Source of the DNA: Heterobasidion occidentale
Taxonomy: Eukaryota > Basidiomycota > Agaricomycetes > Russulales > Bondarzewiaceae
Assembly: GCA_039111635.1 (NCBI GenBank)
Contig: JBCAQO010000106.1
Coordinates: 1-24,112, forward strand
DNA length: 24,112 bases
Direction: 5' to 3'
Positions 8,283-17,012 of the stretch are shown here, piece after piece. A program made the translations under genes and the position numbers. Each line of letters begins with the position of its first letter. Within the stretch, counting starts at the first letter, position 1. The notes beneath the pieces were generated by a model. The model saw only the letters and a program-made list of their open reading frames with translations, had not been told where the DNA came from and did no database searches.

Positions 8283-10922
8283 CTAAAGCTTAATCGCCGC
8301 TGGTCGGGGTTTGTCTGGATAGCTTTCGTGGAATTCACGAAGCGCCTCGTCGGCCGTATCTTTGAGGAGGGTAAAGGGTTCCCAAGTGTTATCGGCCTCG
8401 GAATATCCGACCCATTTGACAAGGTACTTGGTTCCTCGTCCCTGACGTTTTGAATCTAGAATGGCCTCCACTTCGTAGTGTTCTTCTTCATTCAGGATCT
8501 CTGGGGCAGGTCTGGGGAAGTTCCTCCCGTGGGCCTCTGTCTCGTGATATTCCGTGAGTATGGAGGCATGAAACACCGGGTGTATTTTCCATGTTTCGGG
8601 TATTTCCAACCGATAAGCCAGAGGACCGATTCTTTCAATCACTGAAAAGGGGCCATAGCGTCTGGGTGCCAGCTTGAATTTCGGATGAGTTGTCCGAATA
8701 TGGGTTCCTTCTAACCAAACTTGGGTTCCTACTTCCCACTGCGGAAGTTTCCTGTGTAGGTCCCGGTCCTTGGCGTGCTGCGCTGCTATTTGTAAGCTTG
8801 CGGCCGCATCTTCTTGGACTTCCTTGATTAGCCGCAAACGTTCAGTTACTGCGGGCACCTTGGTCTCCAGAGCTGAGTCGACCGAATATGGTGGGTTGAA
8901 CCCATAAAGGACTTCAAACGGCGACTTCCCAGTGGCGGAGTGTCTTCGGGTATTGTGGGAGAATTCTGCGAAGGGGATCAAGTCTACCCAGTTATCTTGA
9001 TGGTAGTTGCAGAAAACTCGCAGGAATTGCTCGATCTCTTGGTTTACCCGTTCTGTTTCTCCGTCCGTTTGGGGATGATACGCCGTGCTGAGGGCAGGGG
9101 TAATTCCCATTCCTTTCCATAGTTCCCTTGTGAACTTTGCCGCAAATTGAGGGCCTCTGTCGGACACCACTTTGGTTGGTAAACCGTATCGTTTGAACAC
9201 ATTGTCCTGGAAAAGCGTCGTGGTTTCTTCGGCCGTGATTGTCTTCTTGCACGGGGTTATGACTATTCCTTTTGATAAACCCTGATCGACTACCACGTTG
9301 ATCGAGTCGTAGCCTCTGCTTTCTGGGAGGTCTGTCACGAAGTCGGTGGAGATAAAGCACCAAGGGACGTTTGTGGTTTCTAGCGGTTGGATCGGTGGAT
9401 GGGTCCTATGGGGAAGGTTCTTGGTAGATTGGCAAACTGCGCATCCATCCACATATGCGTGTACAAATTTGGTCATGCTTGACCACCAGTAATGGCGTTG
9501 GACCAATTCTAAGGTCTTTGCTCGGCCCGGGTGTCCTGTAGCCATAGTGTCGTGGTGTGTTTTGACAATCATTCGTCGAAGGAGGTCGTCCTTTGGGACG
9601 CATACGTAACCGTCGCGTCTTGTAATGCCCTCTTCATGTGTCCATTTTCCTAGGTCGCCCTTCATTGCGTTTGGACCTTTTTCCAGCAGTTTCTTGAGGG
9701 CGACATCAACCAGCAAATCTTTTTCCGAGCGTGAGTGTCGAATAAGGGAGAGGATGTCCGAGGATACGAGTTCTGTTGCTTTGACGTGTATGCCTTCGCT
9801 TGGTTCTACTAGCGTTTCGCTGGACTCGGTGAAAAATCTGGACGGGAGTAGAGTCTGTGCTTTGTTATCAGATTCCACCCCCTCACTAAGGTCTGGACGC
9901 CTGGACAGAGCATCGGCATGATTCGTAGTTCCAGCTTTGTAACTGAGCTGGAAGTCAAATCGGGACAAAAACAGACTCCAGCGCGCTTGTCGCCTTGACA
10001 GGTCGCGCGCCGTCTTAAAGTGTTCTAGGTTTTTATGGTCCGTCCAGACCTCAAAGGGATGTCGAGCGCCTTCGAGGTAGTGTTTCCAGTGTTCCAGTGC
10101 TTTGATGATGGCGAGGAGTTCGCGATCATGCACGTCGTAATTTCGTTCGGCCGGTGAGAACGATCCTGAGAGGTATGCAACAGGGTGCCAGTCGTTATCA
10201 GGTCCTTCCTGTAAGAGGACTGCACCATATGCTGCGAGGGAAGCGTCGGTAACAAGCCGGTAAGGACGCATCGGGTCAGGGTATAACAGGACGGGTCGAC
10301 TGGTGAAGGTTTTCTTCAGTCGATCAAACGCCTGTTGACACTCCATGGTCCAGTCCCATTTCACATCCTTCTTCGTGAGGTCATGCAGGGGTCGAGCGAT
10401 CAAAGAGAATTTATCAATGAATCGCCGGTAGAAGTTCCCTAAGCCTAAGAAAGAGCGGATGTCGCGGACCGTGCGCGGGGTGGGCCATTCCTGGATAGCT
10501 TCAATCTTCGAGTCTTCCATAGCGACGTGGTCTTTCGAGATCGTGTACCCAAGGTAGTTTAGCTTTTCCTTGTGGAACTCGCATTTCTCTGGTTTGAGGT
10601 AAAGATCGTTGTCGCGCAGGATTTGGAGGACTCGCCGAAGAATCACAACATGTTCTGCTGTGGTTTTCGTGAAAATGAGGATGTCGTCCATATATACCGC
10701 TATTTTCCGGGCCAGGATGAGTTCCTGGAAGATCATGTTCATCATGGCTTGGAAGGTCCCTGGGGAATTGCAGAGCCCAAAGAACATCACTGTAGGTTCA
10801 AAAAGCCCTAAGGGTGTGACGAAGGCCGCCTTGGACTCGTCTCCTTTCTTGATGCGTATGTTGTTATATCCCCACCGAACATCGAGCTTCGAGAACACCG
10901 TCGCGCCTTTAATAATATCCAA
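8283..10922 (-). CDS. Pol: reverse transcriptase, RNase H, integrase, chromodomain
   Basis: This 879-codon open frame starts inside RT. Residue numbers are from 10922. RT has FSKLDVRWGYN (motif A) and YMDD at 77-80. RNase H has TDAS (D226), E268, TDHKN (D295) and the NHADALSR end (D337). The integrase zinc finger is HH...H with CAVC near 456-497. The integrase core shows D527 (STDF), D588 (SDRG) and E624 (GETERVNQ), with the correct 35-residue D-to-E spacing. A GPY/F motif (RRYGPF) is near 755. A chromodomain occupies about 812-870 (YEVEAILDSK...YLVKWVGYSEADNTWEPF). All catalytic residues of RT, RNase H and integrase are present. The true 5' end of pol is in the upstream frame; the two parts are separated by one base missing at 10943-10947. 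Products act in reverse transcription and in chromatin-directed integration. Confidence 0.95.
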   Translation of the reverse strand: MDIIKGATVFSKLDVRWGYNNIRIKKGDESKAAFVTPLGLFEPTVMFFGLCNSPGTFQAMMNMIFQELILARKIAVYMDDILIFTKTTAEHVVILRRVLQILRDNDLYLKPEKCEFHKEKLNYLGYTISKDHVAMEDSKIEAIQEWPTPRTVRDIRSFLGLGNFYRRFIDKFSLIARPLHDLTKKDVKWDWTMECQQAFDRLKKTFTSRPVLLYPDPMRPYRLVTDASLAAYGAVLLQEGPDNDWHPVAYLSGSFSPAERNYDVHDRELLAIIKALEHWKHYLEGARHPFEVWTDHKNLEHFKTARDLSRRQARWSLFLSRFDFQLSYKAGTTNHADALSRRPDLSEGVESDNKAQTLLPSRFFTESSETLVEPSEGIHVKATELVSSDILSLIRHSRSEKDLLVDVALKKLLEKGPNAMKGDLGKWTHEEGITRRDGYVCVPKDDLLRRMIVKTHHDTMATGHPGRAKTLELVQRHYWWSSMTKFVHAYVDGCAVCQSTKNLPHRTHPPIQPLETTNVPWCFISTDFVTDLPESRGYDSINVVVDQGLSKGIVITPCKKTITAEETTTLFQDNVFKRYGLPTKVVSDRGPQFAAKFTRELWKGMGITPALSTAYHPQTDGETERVNQEIEQFLRVFCNYHQDNWVDLIPFAEFSHNTRRHSATGKSPFEVLYGFNPPYSVDSALETKVPAVTERLRLIKEVQEDAAASLQIAAQHAKDRDLHRKLPQWEVGTQVWLEGTHIRTTHPKFKLAPRRYGPFSVIERIGPLAYRLEIPETWKIHPVFHASILTEYHETEAHGRNFPRPAPEILNEEEHYEVEAILDSKRQGRGTKYLVKWVGYSEADNTWEPFTLLKDTADEALREFHESYPDKPRPAAIKL

Positions 10923-10933
10923 TAGTTCTTGGA

Positions 10934-12217
10934 TTAATGGCAGGGGGTGACGTCTCGAATGGTGTGTTCGTTAAGGTGACGATAGTCTTGTACCGGACGA
11001 AGCTTCCCATCTTTCTTGCTTACAAAAAAGAAAGAGGCCGCGCTATGTGCCGTTGACCGACGTATTGTCCCCCTGGAAAGGTGCTCCTTGACGAACTTCC
11101 CTAACTCATCATGCTTTTCCGGGCTCAGAGGAAATATCCGTGGGGCCTGGGGCACAAAAGACGGTTTGAGGTTTATCGCGTGGTCCCATATTGTATGTTG
11201 GGGAAGTCTCTGCGATCGTCGTTCGCTGAAGATGTCAAGGTAAGAATGATATTCTGTCGGCACCCGACCTTTCAAGTCGGTGGTGTCGATTTCTTCCTCC
11301 AGGTCTTCGTCAAAGCTTGCGAACCCGGAGGGTTCTGGAGCTACTTTTCTGATGACGGGTTCTCCTGCGCTATCCATTGCGGAGGAGTCAAACGGTGTTT
11401 GCGCTTTTTCAGCGGCTTTTCCTGAAGCTTCGCCCTGGGCAATCTCTTGCTGAGCTTGCCGGCGTTCCTTCCTTTCGGCTACTTGCTCTTCGAGCCACTC
11501 CCGAGCCTTGCGTTGTCGGGATTTGTGCTCGAGCAGCTCCATGAACCGAGTTTTCCATTCCTTTGCGGGTACTTGGCTCCACTGTTCTTTAGTCCAAGTC
11601 CACGAAGGTCCTACCGGTTCTGAGACAAGATGCGGTTTCGTCCGCTGAGGAACCTTGTCACCGCGTAGCTTCGCTAGCCATGCCTTCTTGGTAGGCTCTT
11701 CCCTTGCCTTGGTAAACCCATATGGTTGTTGGCAATCTCTGGGGCACCGATCAAAGTGTACTTCACGACGTCTCCACCCGATGGAGGGGTCGTGGTATTT
11801 CAACCAATCCGTCCCTAGGAGCATGTCGTCTTTCCCTAGGTTGGTGATGAACATTTGGACGCGTTCAGTGTGAGTTCTCCCTCGTCTATCCTTGACGGTG
11901 AGATTCGCGTCTAGGCCTCGTCGAATGAGGCCTGCTTTGTTGATGGTGTCATCGACGTTGCGAACGCGGATGGGGCGGTTTAAAGGATAGGTGGGGAGGT
12001 TATGCTTCTGTACCCACTCCTCGTTTACCAAAATCCCTTCGCATGCTGAGTCGATGGCAGCTCTGGCTCCAGCGCTTCTTCCTTGAGTTGTTAATCGCAC
12101 GTCAAGTCGAATGGGGGTAATAATGTGACTGTTCATTGCTCCGATTCGAATATATGACGGGGAATCATACTCGAGTTTCCTCGACCCTCTCTCTTCGGCT
12201 GGTGAAGGAGAGGTCAA
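10934..12217 (-). CDS. Pol N-terminal part: aspartic protease and start of RT
   Basis: This frame of about 427 codons overlaps the gag stop. The protease region has AAIDSACEG where Ty3-type proteases normally show D-S/T-G, so the flap-side glycine of the catalytic triad is replaced by alanine. The later DMLLGTDWLKYHDPSIGW and FDRCP segments match the usual protease C-terminal half. A Lys/Arg/Glu-rich linker follows, then the RT N-terminus (LDIFSE, FFFVSKKDGKLRPVQDYRHLN). The frame ends at DVTPCH-stop, exactly where LPLIQELL should continue: the run CCCCC (GGGGG on + at 10943-10947) is one base short. The apparent start at 12217 is TTG, so translation is more likely a -1 shift from gag than independent initiation. 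Confidence 0.88.
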   Translation of the reverse strand: MTSPSPAEERGSRKLEYDSPSYIRIGAMNSHIITPIRLDVRLTTQGRSAGARAAIDSACEGILVNEEWVQKHNLPTYPLNRPIRVRNVDDTINKAGLIRRGLDANLTVKDRRGRTHTERVQMFITNLGKDDMLLGTDWLKYHDPSIGWRRREVHFDRCPRDCQQPYGFTKAREEPTKKAWLAKLRGDKVPQRTKPHLVSEPVGPSWTWTKEQWSQVPAKEWKTRFMELLEHKSRQRKAREWLEEQVAERKERRQAQQEIAQGEASGKAAEKAQTPFDSSAMDSAGEPVIRKVAPEPSGFASFDEDLEEEIDTTDLKGRVPTEYHSYLDIFSERRSQRLPQHTIWDHAINLKPSFVPQAPRIFPLSPEKHDELGKFVKEHLSRGTIRRSTAHSAASFFFVSKKDGKLRPVQDYRHLNEHTIRDVTPCH

Positions 12218-13431
12218 GAAAAATCCTCTGCCAGATCCACCAACATTTGCCTTTGCTCGGCCTTTCCTACTCCCTTGAAGAGCGCTCGGACGCCATTAAT
12301 ATCACTGATGGGTCCGTTGCTTCGTCGTCCGTTAGGCGGTACGTAGCGTTCTCCATTGCTCTGGCGTGATCCTCCCCTTCTCGCGGAAGGGTCCTCACGT
12401 TCCACCGAATTACCAGGTTGTGGTACCCGACGGTGGTGGCCATGAGAACTCCCCTCCTCCAATCCTCGATGTAGTCGCGCATCGTTTCCCACCTGGGATT
12501 CTTGCTCGTCTTCATCCTCCATGTCTGCAGCGCGAGTTCGTCTACCTCCTCCACCCATCGGCTTGCGCGTATTTCCTCGAGACGGGGGAATGCCTCTACG
12601 AGGGGAGCGACAGTCAGCTATCCCATGCCCTGGTTTTCCGCAATTGTAGCAGGAAAAGGGAGCGGGTCTCTTGCCATCGTATACACGCTTGTTCCGACTG
12701 GCGTCTCTTTTGCGAGAGGCATCAATATCCATGTCAACCACCTGGTTGTTCATTCTTCGAGGGGCGGTGGTAGAGTTATAGCGACGAGTTGGTTGGAGGT
12801 GAAAGCGATTGAGGAAGTCGCTTCGGAATGAGGTGGAGTTGGCGAGGATCGCCTTTTGAGCACTTCGGGCTCTTAGGCGTCCATCTATTTCACAGGCAGT
12901 ATTGACCCAATCTTGGATCGTGTCCTTCGGCGGAGTTTCCTTGTCATAGATCTTGTCCATGACCCTTGGGTCGAGCCCTCTCTGGAAGTAAGGAACCTGT
13001 TCCTTATCGGTGATGTCGGCGTCGGCGGCGATAAGGATGAATTGGTTTGAATATTCATCCACCGTCATCTTTCCCTGAGAAAAGGACATAAGGGCACTTC
13101 GGGCCTTGTCCGTAAGGTTTGTTTCCTTGAACTGGAGTTTAAACCTATCATGGAAGTCGTCCCAAGTCCCTACGGTCTTGGGCGGGGTCGCCCCTACTGT
13201 CCTCTTCAGGAAACTTTCTGCCCAGACGCCGGCTGTTCCATATCTCATGCATGAGAGAGCGAGGGAAACTTTGTCTGAATCTGTCTTGTATCGGTCTGGT
13301 TCTGCTGTAAAAAGGAGGAGGCAGTTCATGATGAATTTCTGTGATTGTGTTCGGTCTCCCTCGAAGTTGTCAGGGAGCTTGAGCTTGCCCCTTCCCGACG
13401 AGACGGGGGGATCTGTAGGATTTGTCGACAT
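12214..13431 (-). CDS. Gag: capsid and zinc-knuckle nucleocapsid
   Basis: The frame has 405 codons from ATG at 13431 (MSTNPTDPPVSSGRGKL). The capsid-like core includes KLPDNFEGDRTQSQKFI, LALSCMRYGTAGVWAE and an FKETNLTDKARSALMSFSQG helix pair, all typical of retrotransposon Gag. One CCHC knuckle, CYNCGKPGHGIADC, sits at residues 261-274. An Arg/Gly-rich tail follows. The stop TGA overlaps the first codon of the pol frame within GATTTTTCTTGACC, and pol lies in -1 relative to gag. A T5 run precedes the stop, but it is not a classic X-XXY-YYZ heptamer in register. The reading frame is also open upstream of the ATG as far as 13630. Gag packages the element's RNA into virus-like particles in the cytoplasm. 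Confidence 0.92.
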   Translation of the reverse strand: MSTNPTDPPVSSGRGKLKLPDNFEGDRTQSQKFIMNCLLLFTAEPDRYKTDSDKVSLALSCMRYGTAGVWAESFLKRTVGATPPKTVGTWDDFHDRFKLQFKETNLTDKARSALMSFSQGKMTVDEYSNQFILIAADADITDKEQVPYFQRGLDPRVMDKIYDKETPPKDTIQDWVNTACEIDGRLRARSAQKAILANSTSFRSDFLNRFHLQPTRRYNSTTAPRRMNNQVVDMDIDASRKRDASRNKRVYDGKRPAPFSCYNCGKPGHGIADCRSPRRGIPPSRGNTRKPMGGGGRRTRAADMEDEDEQESQVGNDARLHRGLEEGSSHGHHRRVPQPGNSVEREDPSARRGGSRQSNGERYVPPNGRRSNGPISDINGVRALFKGVGKAEQRQMLVDLAEDFS

Positions 13432-13893
13432 AATGTTTCGGGTATTGATCGGTGTTTGAATATCCGAGGACTCGGACTCGGATGTTCCTTCTTCTTCCTC
13501 CGATGTGTCCGGGATTTCCGGTTCGGGGTTTCTGTACTGGGGTGGCTCTACCCAGTCTTCTGCTATTTCGTCCCAAGCCCACTCAGCTTCTGTTTCGTCT
13601 TCTCTGGTGAAGAAATATCGTCCTTCTCAGTACGAGCAGTTATCGAAGTTTGGAGGTGCTGGTCGATTGGTGTCGGAGTAGTACCAGCGGTTTTCTCTTT
13701 GATGGATAGGACGATTATTCTGTCGAAGTTGGTTATGGGTTCGTCTAGTGCCTGGTGGGAATCCTAGGCCTAGGTCTTGCTCCAGGGTGTGTGAAGTAAC
13801 TCTCTTCGGTGGAGGTCTATGGCTCCGCCGATGAGGGTTGTGAGAAAGAGTGTGGCAGCAAGCGGAGTGTGGTGCAAGGTAGGGGCAAAAGCG
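13432..13893 (-). other. Retroelement 5' leader: no ATG, gag frame open with one TGA
   Basis: From the primer-binding site to the gag ATG the minus strand contains no ATG in any frame, which suits scanning to 13431. Yet the gag frame has no stop from about 13893 to 13432 except one TGA at 13627-13629. The segment just upstream of the gag Met looks coding: EDETEAEWAWDEIAEDW, then an acidic EEEEGTSESESSD. Either gag was once longer at its N-terminus, or the TGA is read through or mutated, or the openness is chance composition. Confidence 0.5.
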
Positions 13894-13903
13894 AGTCTAT
13901 TCT
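13894..13903 (-). promoter_or_regulatory. Self-complementary primer-binding site
   Basis: Two nucleotides inside the LTR edge the minus strand reads AGAATAGACT. This is not an obvious tRNA 3'-end complement (no TGG start). It is the exact 10-nt complement of AGTCTATTCT at 14111-14102 in the LTR, which lies where transcription should start. That is the arrangement of Tf1-type self-priming retrotransposons, in which the RNA's own 5' end primes minus-strand DNA synthesis. Confidence 0.7.
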
Positions 13904-13991
13904 AGTGTTACGAACTGCTCGTTCAGTAACCCAAGAGTAACAGGTTCTTCCCTAGGTCGCACGATGGACTGAGTGGTAGGCGAAGTCTCGA

Positions 13992-14092
13992 CTGTATCAG
14001 GCGATGATACAGGAGGGAATAGTGATTTGCTCTAGGAGTCCTGTACGCGTAGATACAGGGGTAACGAAGAGCTTCGTATTCGAAGATACGAA
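13992..14092. other. Hairpin cluster in the R-U5 part of the LTR
   Basis: Three short inverted repeats follow one another. CTGTATCA-GGCGA-TGATACAG at 13992-14012 is a perfect 8-bp stem. CCTGTA...TACAGG is at about 14038-14059. TTCGTAT-TCGAAG-ATACGAA at 14073-14092 is a perfect 7-bp stem. They lie between the inferred RNA 5' end and the primer-binding site, where structure could assist self-priming or packaging. Confidence 0.5.
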
Positions 14093-14101
14093 AGGACAAA
14101 G

Positions 14102-14145
14102 AGAATAGACTGAAGATCCTCAGCCTATTCTATGGGCCTTATATA
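14102..14145 (-). promoter_or_regulatory. LTR promoter: TATA box and inferred start of R
   Basis: TATATAAGG lies at 14145-14137 on the minus strand. AGTCTATTCT starts at 14111, 34 nt downstream, so it should be at or within a few nt of the RNA 5' end. This sequence is the partner of the primer-binding site at 13894-13903. A related AGAATAGG lies between the two. Confidence 0.65.
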
Positions 14146-14527
14146 CTGTATAGGGTATAGGGTAAGAGTCCGTGTGCTTCTCCAGGTTTCCATCCTAGGA
14201 GAGCTGTGGTCGCCGTCTCTCTCAGCCGGCGCCTACTCTTGTACTTCTCTAGTCGCACTGATCCATCATGGTGCGACGAGGTGCTTACCCGTAAGCCCTA
14301 AGCCCATGGCATGTGAATATGCCTCTTCATTACTGTGTGAACTCTGTGAGCCTCATGTCCCTCTCATATAGCCTTTACCGATGTCTTGAAGAACCATCGG
14401 TATTGTCGGCTCCTAAGGACATGCCGAATACCTTGATGTACGCTCCATAGTGGAGCCGCCTAGCATGTGATGCTTGATCCATCGGATAGACCGGCCGCGA
14501 AGGGCCCCGATCGGTCAAGTCATAACA

Positions 14528-14726
14528 AGATCTCCTGATGAGTCCGACCAGGGCACTGAGGGCAGATGGCTGTTGAACTGCTATACACATTGTCTGTACT
14601 GTCTGTGCTGTTTGAATATTGTCTACCTAACTAGATGGCCTATCCATATTACTCACAAGTCAGCCTTATCCCCTTCCGTGGTCTCTGTCACCGGTGAGTT
14701 CCCCTGTCCTCCCTAGTGTATATTTG
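14528..14726. other. Flank between LTR and satellite
   Basis: This is about 200 nt of sequence that is neither LTR nor clear satellite. I see no gene in it. Its right part (CTGTCTGTACTGTCTGTGCTGTTTG) begins to resemble diverged satellite modules. Confidence 0.4.
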
Positions 14727-14897
14727 CCGAGACGCCTGCTGTCGTCTAAGATGGCTGGATACTGTCTAAGACACCTGCTGTTGTCAATGCCGACTGTATG
14801 TTGTCTCAGATACCTGCCTTAGTCTAAGACAGCTGCAGGCTGTCTGAGACATCTACAGTTGGCAATGCCAACTAAGTTTGTCTAAGACAGGCCATCT

Positions 14898-15540
14898 GCA
14901 ACAGCTGCCCAGCATCTCAGAGATCACGTCTAGTCTGCAATGCAAGCAGGCTGCCTGGAATGGCTAACCTTAGTATAGAGCTTGCCTCAGATGACTGCGA
15001 GTTGTCTAAGATGCCGTGTCTCGTCTCAGATGACTCCTAGTCGTCTGCGATGTTGCGTCTTGTCTCAGACAACTGCTAGTCGTCTGTGACGTCTTAGCTC
15101 GGTATGGGATGCATGCAGACTGCCTGTGACAGCTGCCCGGCGTCACTGACGTCGTGTCCTGCCTGGGACGGCTAACCTTAGCATAGGGCTTGCCTTAGAT
15201 GACTGCAAGTCGTCTGAGACGTCGCGTCTCGTCTCAGATGACTCCAAGTCATCTGCGACGTTGCGTCTCGTCTCAGACACCTGCTAGTCGTCTGTGACGT
15301 CCTAGCTCGGTATGGGACGCATGCAGACTGCCTGCGACAGCTGCCCGGCGTCACTGACGTCGTGTCCTGCCTGGGACGGCTAACCTTAGCATAGGGCTTG
15401 CCTCAGATGACTGCGAGTCGTCTGAGACGTCGCGTCTCGTCTCAGATGACTCCTAGTCTCCCGTGATGTCGTGTCTCGTCTCAGACAGCTGCTAGTCGTC
15501 TGTGACGTCCTAGTCCGGTATGGGATGTGTGCAGGCTGCC
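14898..15540. repeat. 208-bp tandem repeat, about three copies
   Basis: GCTTGCCT occurs at 14980, 15188 and 15396, exactly 208 nt apart each time. Each copy holds GGCTAACCTTAG(C/T)ATAG, several CGTCTCGTCTCAGA(T/C) modules, a GGTATGGGA(T/C)GCATGCAGACTG box and CTGCCCGGCGTCACTGACGTC. The first copy is more diverged than the other two. The array then passes into the 60-bp family. Confidence 0.85.
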
Positions 15541-16100
15541 TGCAACCACTGTCCGACATCTGAGACATCTCCTCCTTGTCTGGGCTGCACACAGGTAGCC
15601 TGTGATGGCTGCACAACAGCTGAGACCTCGCATCTTGTCTAGGATGCACACTGTTCATCTGCGACAGCTGTGCGACGTCTGAGACGTTCCCCCTTTGTCT
15701 GGGGTGCACACAGATTGTCTGCGACGGCTGTGCAACGTCTGGGACGTCCCCCCTTCGTCTTGGGTGCACACAGGCCGTCTGCAACCACTGCCCGACGTTT
15801 GAGACATCTCCTCCTTGTCTGGGATGCACGCAGGCTGTCTGCGACGGCTGTGCGACGTCTGAGACGTCCCCCTTCGTCTGTGGTACACATAGGCCGTCTT
15901 CGATGGCTGTGCGACGTCTGAGACGTCCCCCTTCGTCTGGAGTGCACACAGGCCATCTTCAACCGCTGCCTGATGTCTGAGACGTCTCCTCCTCGTCTGG
16001 GATGCACGCAGGCCGTCTGCGACCGCTGCTCGACGTCTGGGACGTCCCCCCCTCATCTGGGGTGAACACAAGCCGTCTGCGACGGCTGCACGACGTCTGA
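15540..16100. repeat. ~60-bp tandem repeat with GACGTCCCCC(C) and GTGCACACAGGC
   Basis: Units of about 59-62 bp alternate two subtypes: CGACGTCTGAGACGTCCCCC..TCGTCTGGGGTGCACACAGGCCGTCTGCGACGGCTG-like and CATCTCCTCCTTGTCTGGGATGCACGCAGG-like. The phase is visible from TGCGACGTCTGAGACGT at 15671, 15851 and 15910. Confidence 0.75.
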
Positions 16101-16530
16101 GACGTCGCGTCTCCTCCAGGATTCAGGCAGGCCGTCTGGGACGACTGCCTGACGTCTGGGACGTTGCGTCTCGTCTCAGACGACTGCTAGTCGTCAGGGA
16201 CGTCCTCATGTCACCAGCAACGGCTGCACGACGTCTCAGACATCGCGTCGTGTATGGGATGCAGGCAGGCCGTCTGTGACGACTTCCTGATGTCTGAGAC
16301 GTCTCGTCTCGTCTCAGACGACTGCTAATCGTCTGGGACGTCCTCACCTCACCAGCAACGAGTGCACGACGTCTGAGACGTTGCATCTCGTCTCAGATGA
16401 CTGCTGTCCGTCTGGGACGTCCTCACCTCACCAGCAACGACGGCACGACGTCTGAGACGTCGCGTCTCGTCTGGGATGCACACAGGCCGTCTGCGACAGC
16501 TGCCTGACATCTGAGACGTCGCGCCTCGTC

Positions 16531-17012
16531 TCAGACGACTGCTGTTCGTCTCAGACGACTGCTGTTCATCTCAGACGACTGCTGCTCGTCTGAGACGACT
16601 GCTGTTCGTCTGGGACGACTGCTGTTCATCTCAGACGACTGCTGTTCGTCTGGGACGACTGCTGTTCGTCTGAGACGACTGCTGTTCATCTCAGACGACT
16701 TCTGTTCATCTCAGACGGCTGCTGTTTGTCTGAGACGACTGCTGTTCGTCTGGGACGACTGCTGTTCATCTCAGACAACTGCTGTTCGTCTGAGACGACT
16801 GCTGTTCATCTCAGACGACTGCTGTTCGTCTGAGACGACTACTGTTCGTCTGAGACGACTGCTTTTCGTCTGAGACGACTGCTGTTCGTCTGAGACGACT
16901 GCTGTTCGTCTGGGACGACTGCTGTTCATCTCAGAGAACTGCTGTTCGTCTGAGACGACTACTGTTTGTCTGAGACGACTGCTGTTCGTCTGAGACGACT
17001 GCTGTTCGTCTG
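16531..17012. repeat. 20-bp minisatellite, about 24 units
   Basis: The unit GACGACTGCTGTTCGTCTGA repeats in exact 20-bp register for about 480 bp. Variants are mainly CG to CA or TG (TTCATCT, ACAACT, TTTGTCT) and GAG/GGG/CAG at the junction. A shorter run of about five units recurs at 17319-17420. Confidence 0.93.

Larger units (their letters stand above)
8283..14527 (-). mobile_element. Ty3-type chromovirus LTR retrotransposon, 3' LTR not found
   Basis: Reading on the minus strand the order is: LTR (14527-13906), primer-binding site, leader, gag, protease, RT, RNase H, integrase and chromodomain. This is the Ty3/Metaviridae-like order, and the C-terminal chromodomain places it among chromoviruses. 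The body is complete from LTR to chromodomain, but no copy of the LTR occurs between 5832 and 8282, so the 3' end is missing or lies outside the window. There is a frameshift in RT at a C5 run, and gag and pol are in different frames. This copy is therefore not autonomous as sequenced. The outer flank at 14528 reads AGATC; with no 3' LTR a target duplication cannot be tested. Confidence 0.88.
13906..14527 (-). repeat. 5' LTR of the Ty3 element (622 bp)
   Basis: On the minus strand the segment begins TGTTATGACTTGACC (from 14527) and ends GTTCGTAACA (at 13906). The ends form an 8-bp imperfect inverted repeat (TGTTATGA / TCGTAACA) with the canonical TG...CA. A TATATAA box, a plausible start site and a primer-binding site in the right order support the assignment. 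The boundaries rest on these signals alone, because the second LTR is absent. Confidence 0.78.

Noticed and set aside
12267..12554. A 95-codon frame overlapping the gag C-terminus
   Set aside because: It lies in the third frame within gag's repetitive Arg/Gly tail, has no continuation, and the gag frame leads correctly to the pol overlap.
14534..14560. CTGATGAGTCC just outside the LTR, resembling a hammerhead ribozyme core
   Set aside because: A short GTCC/GGGC stem is possible, but the required GAAA after it is absent (ACTGAGG instead) and no flanking stem I or III is evident.
16531..17012. Regular repeats considered as a CRISPR-like array
   Set aside because: Units are contiguous 20-bp repeats without unique spacers, and the context is eukaryotic.
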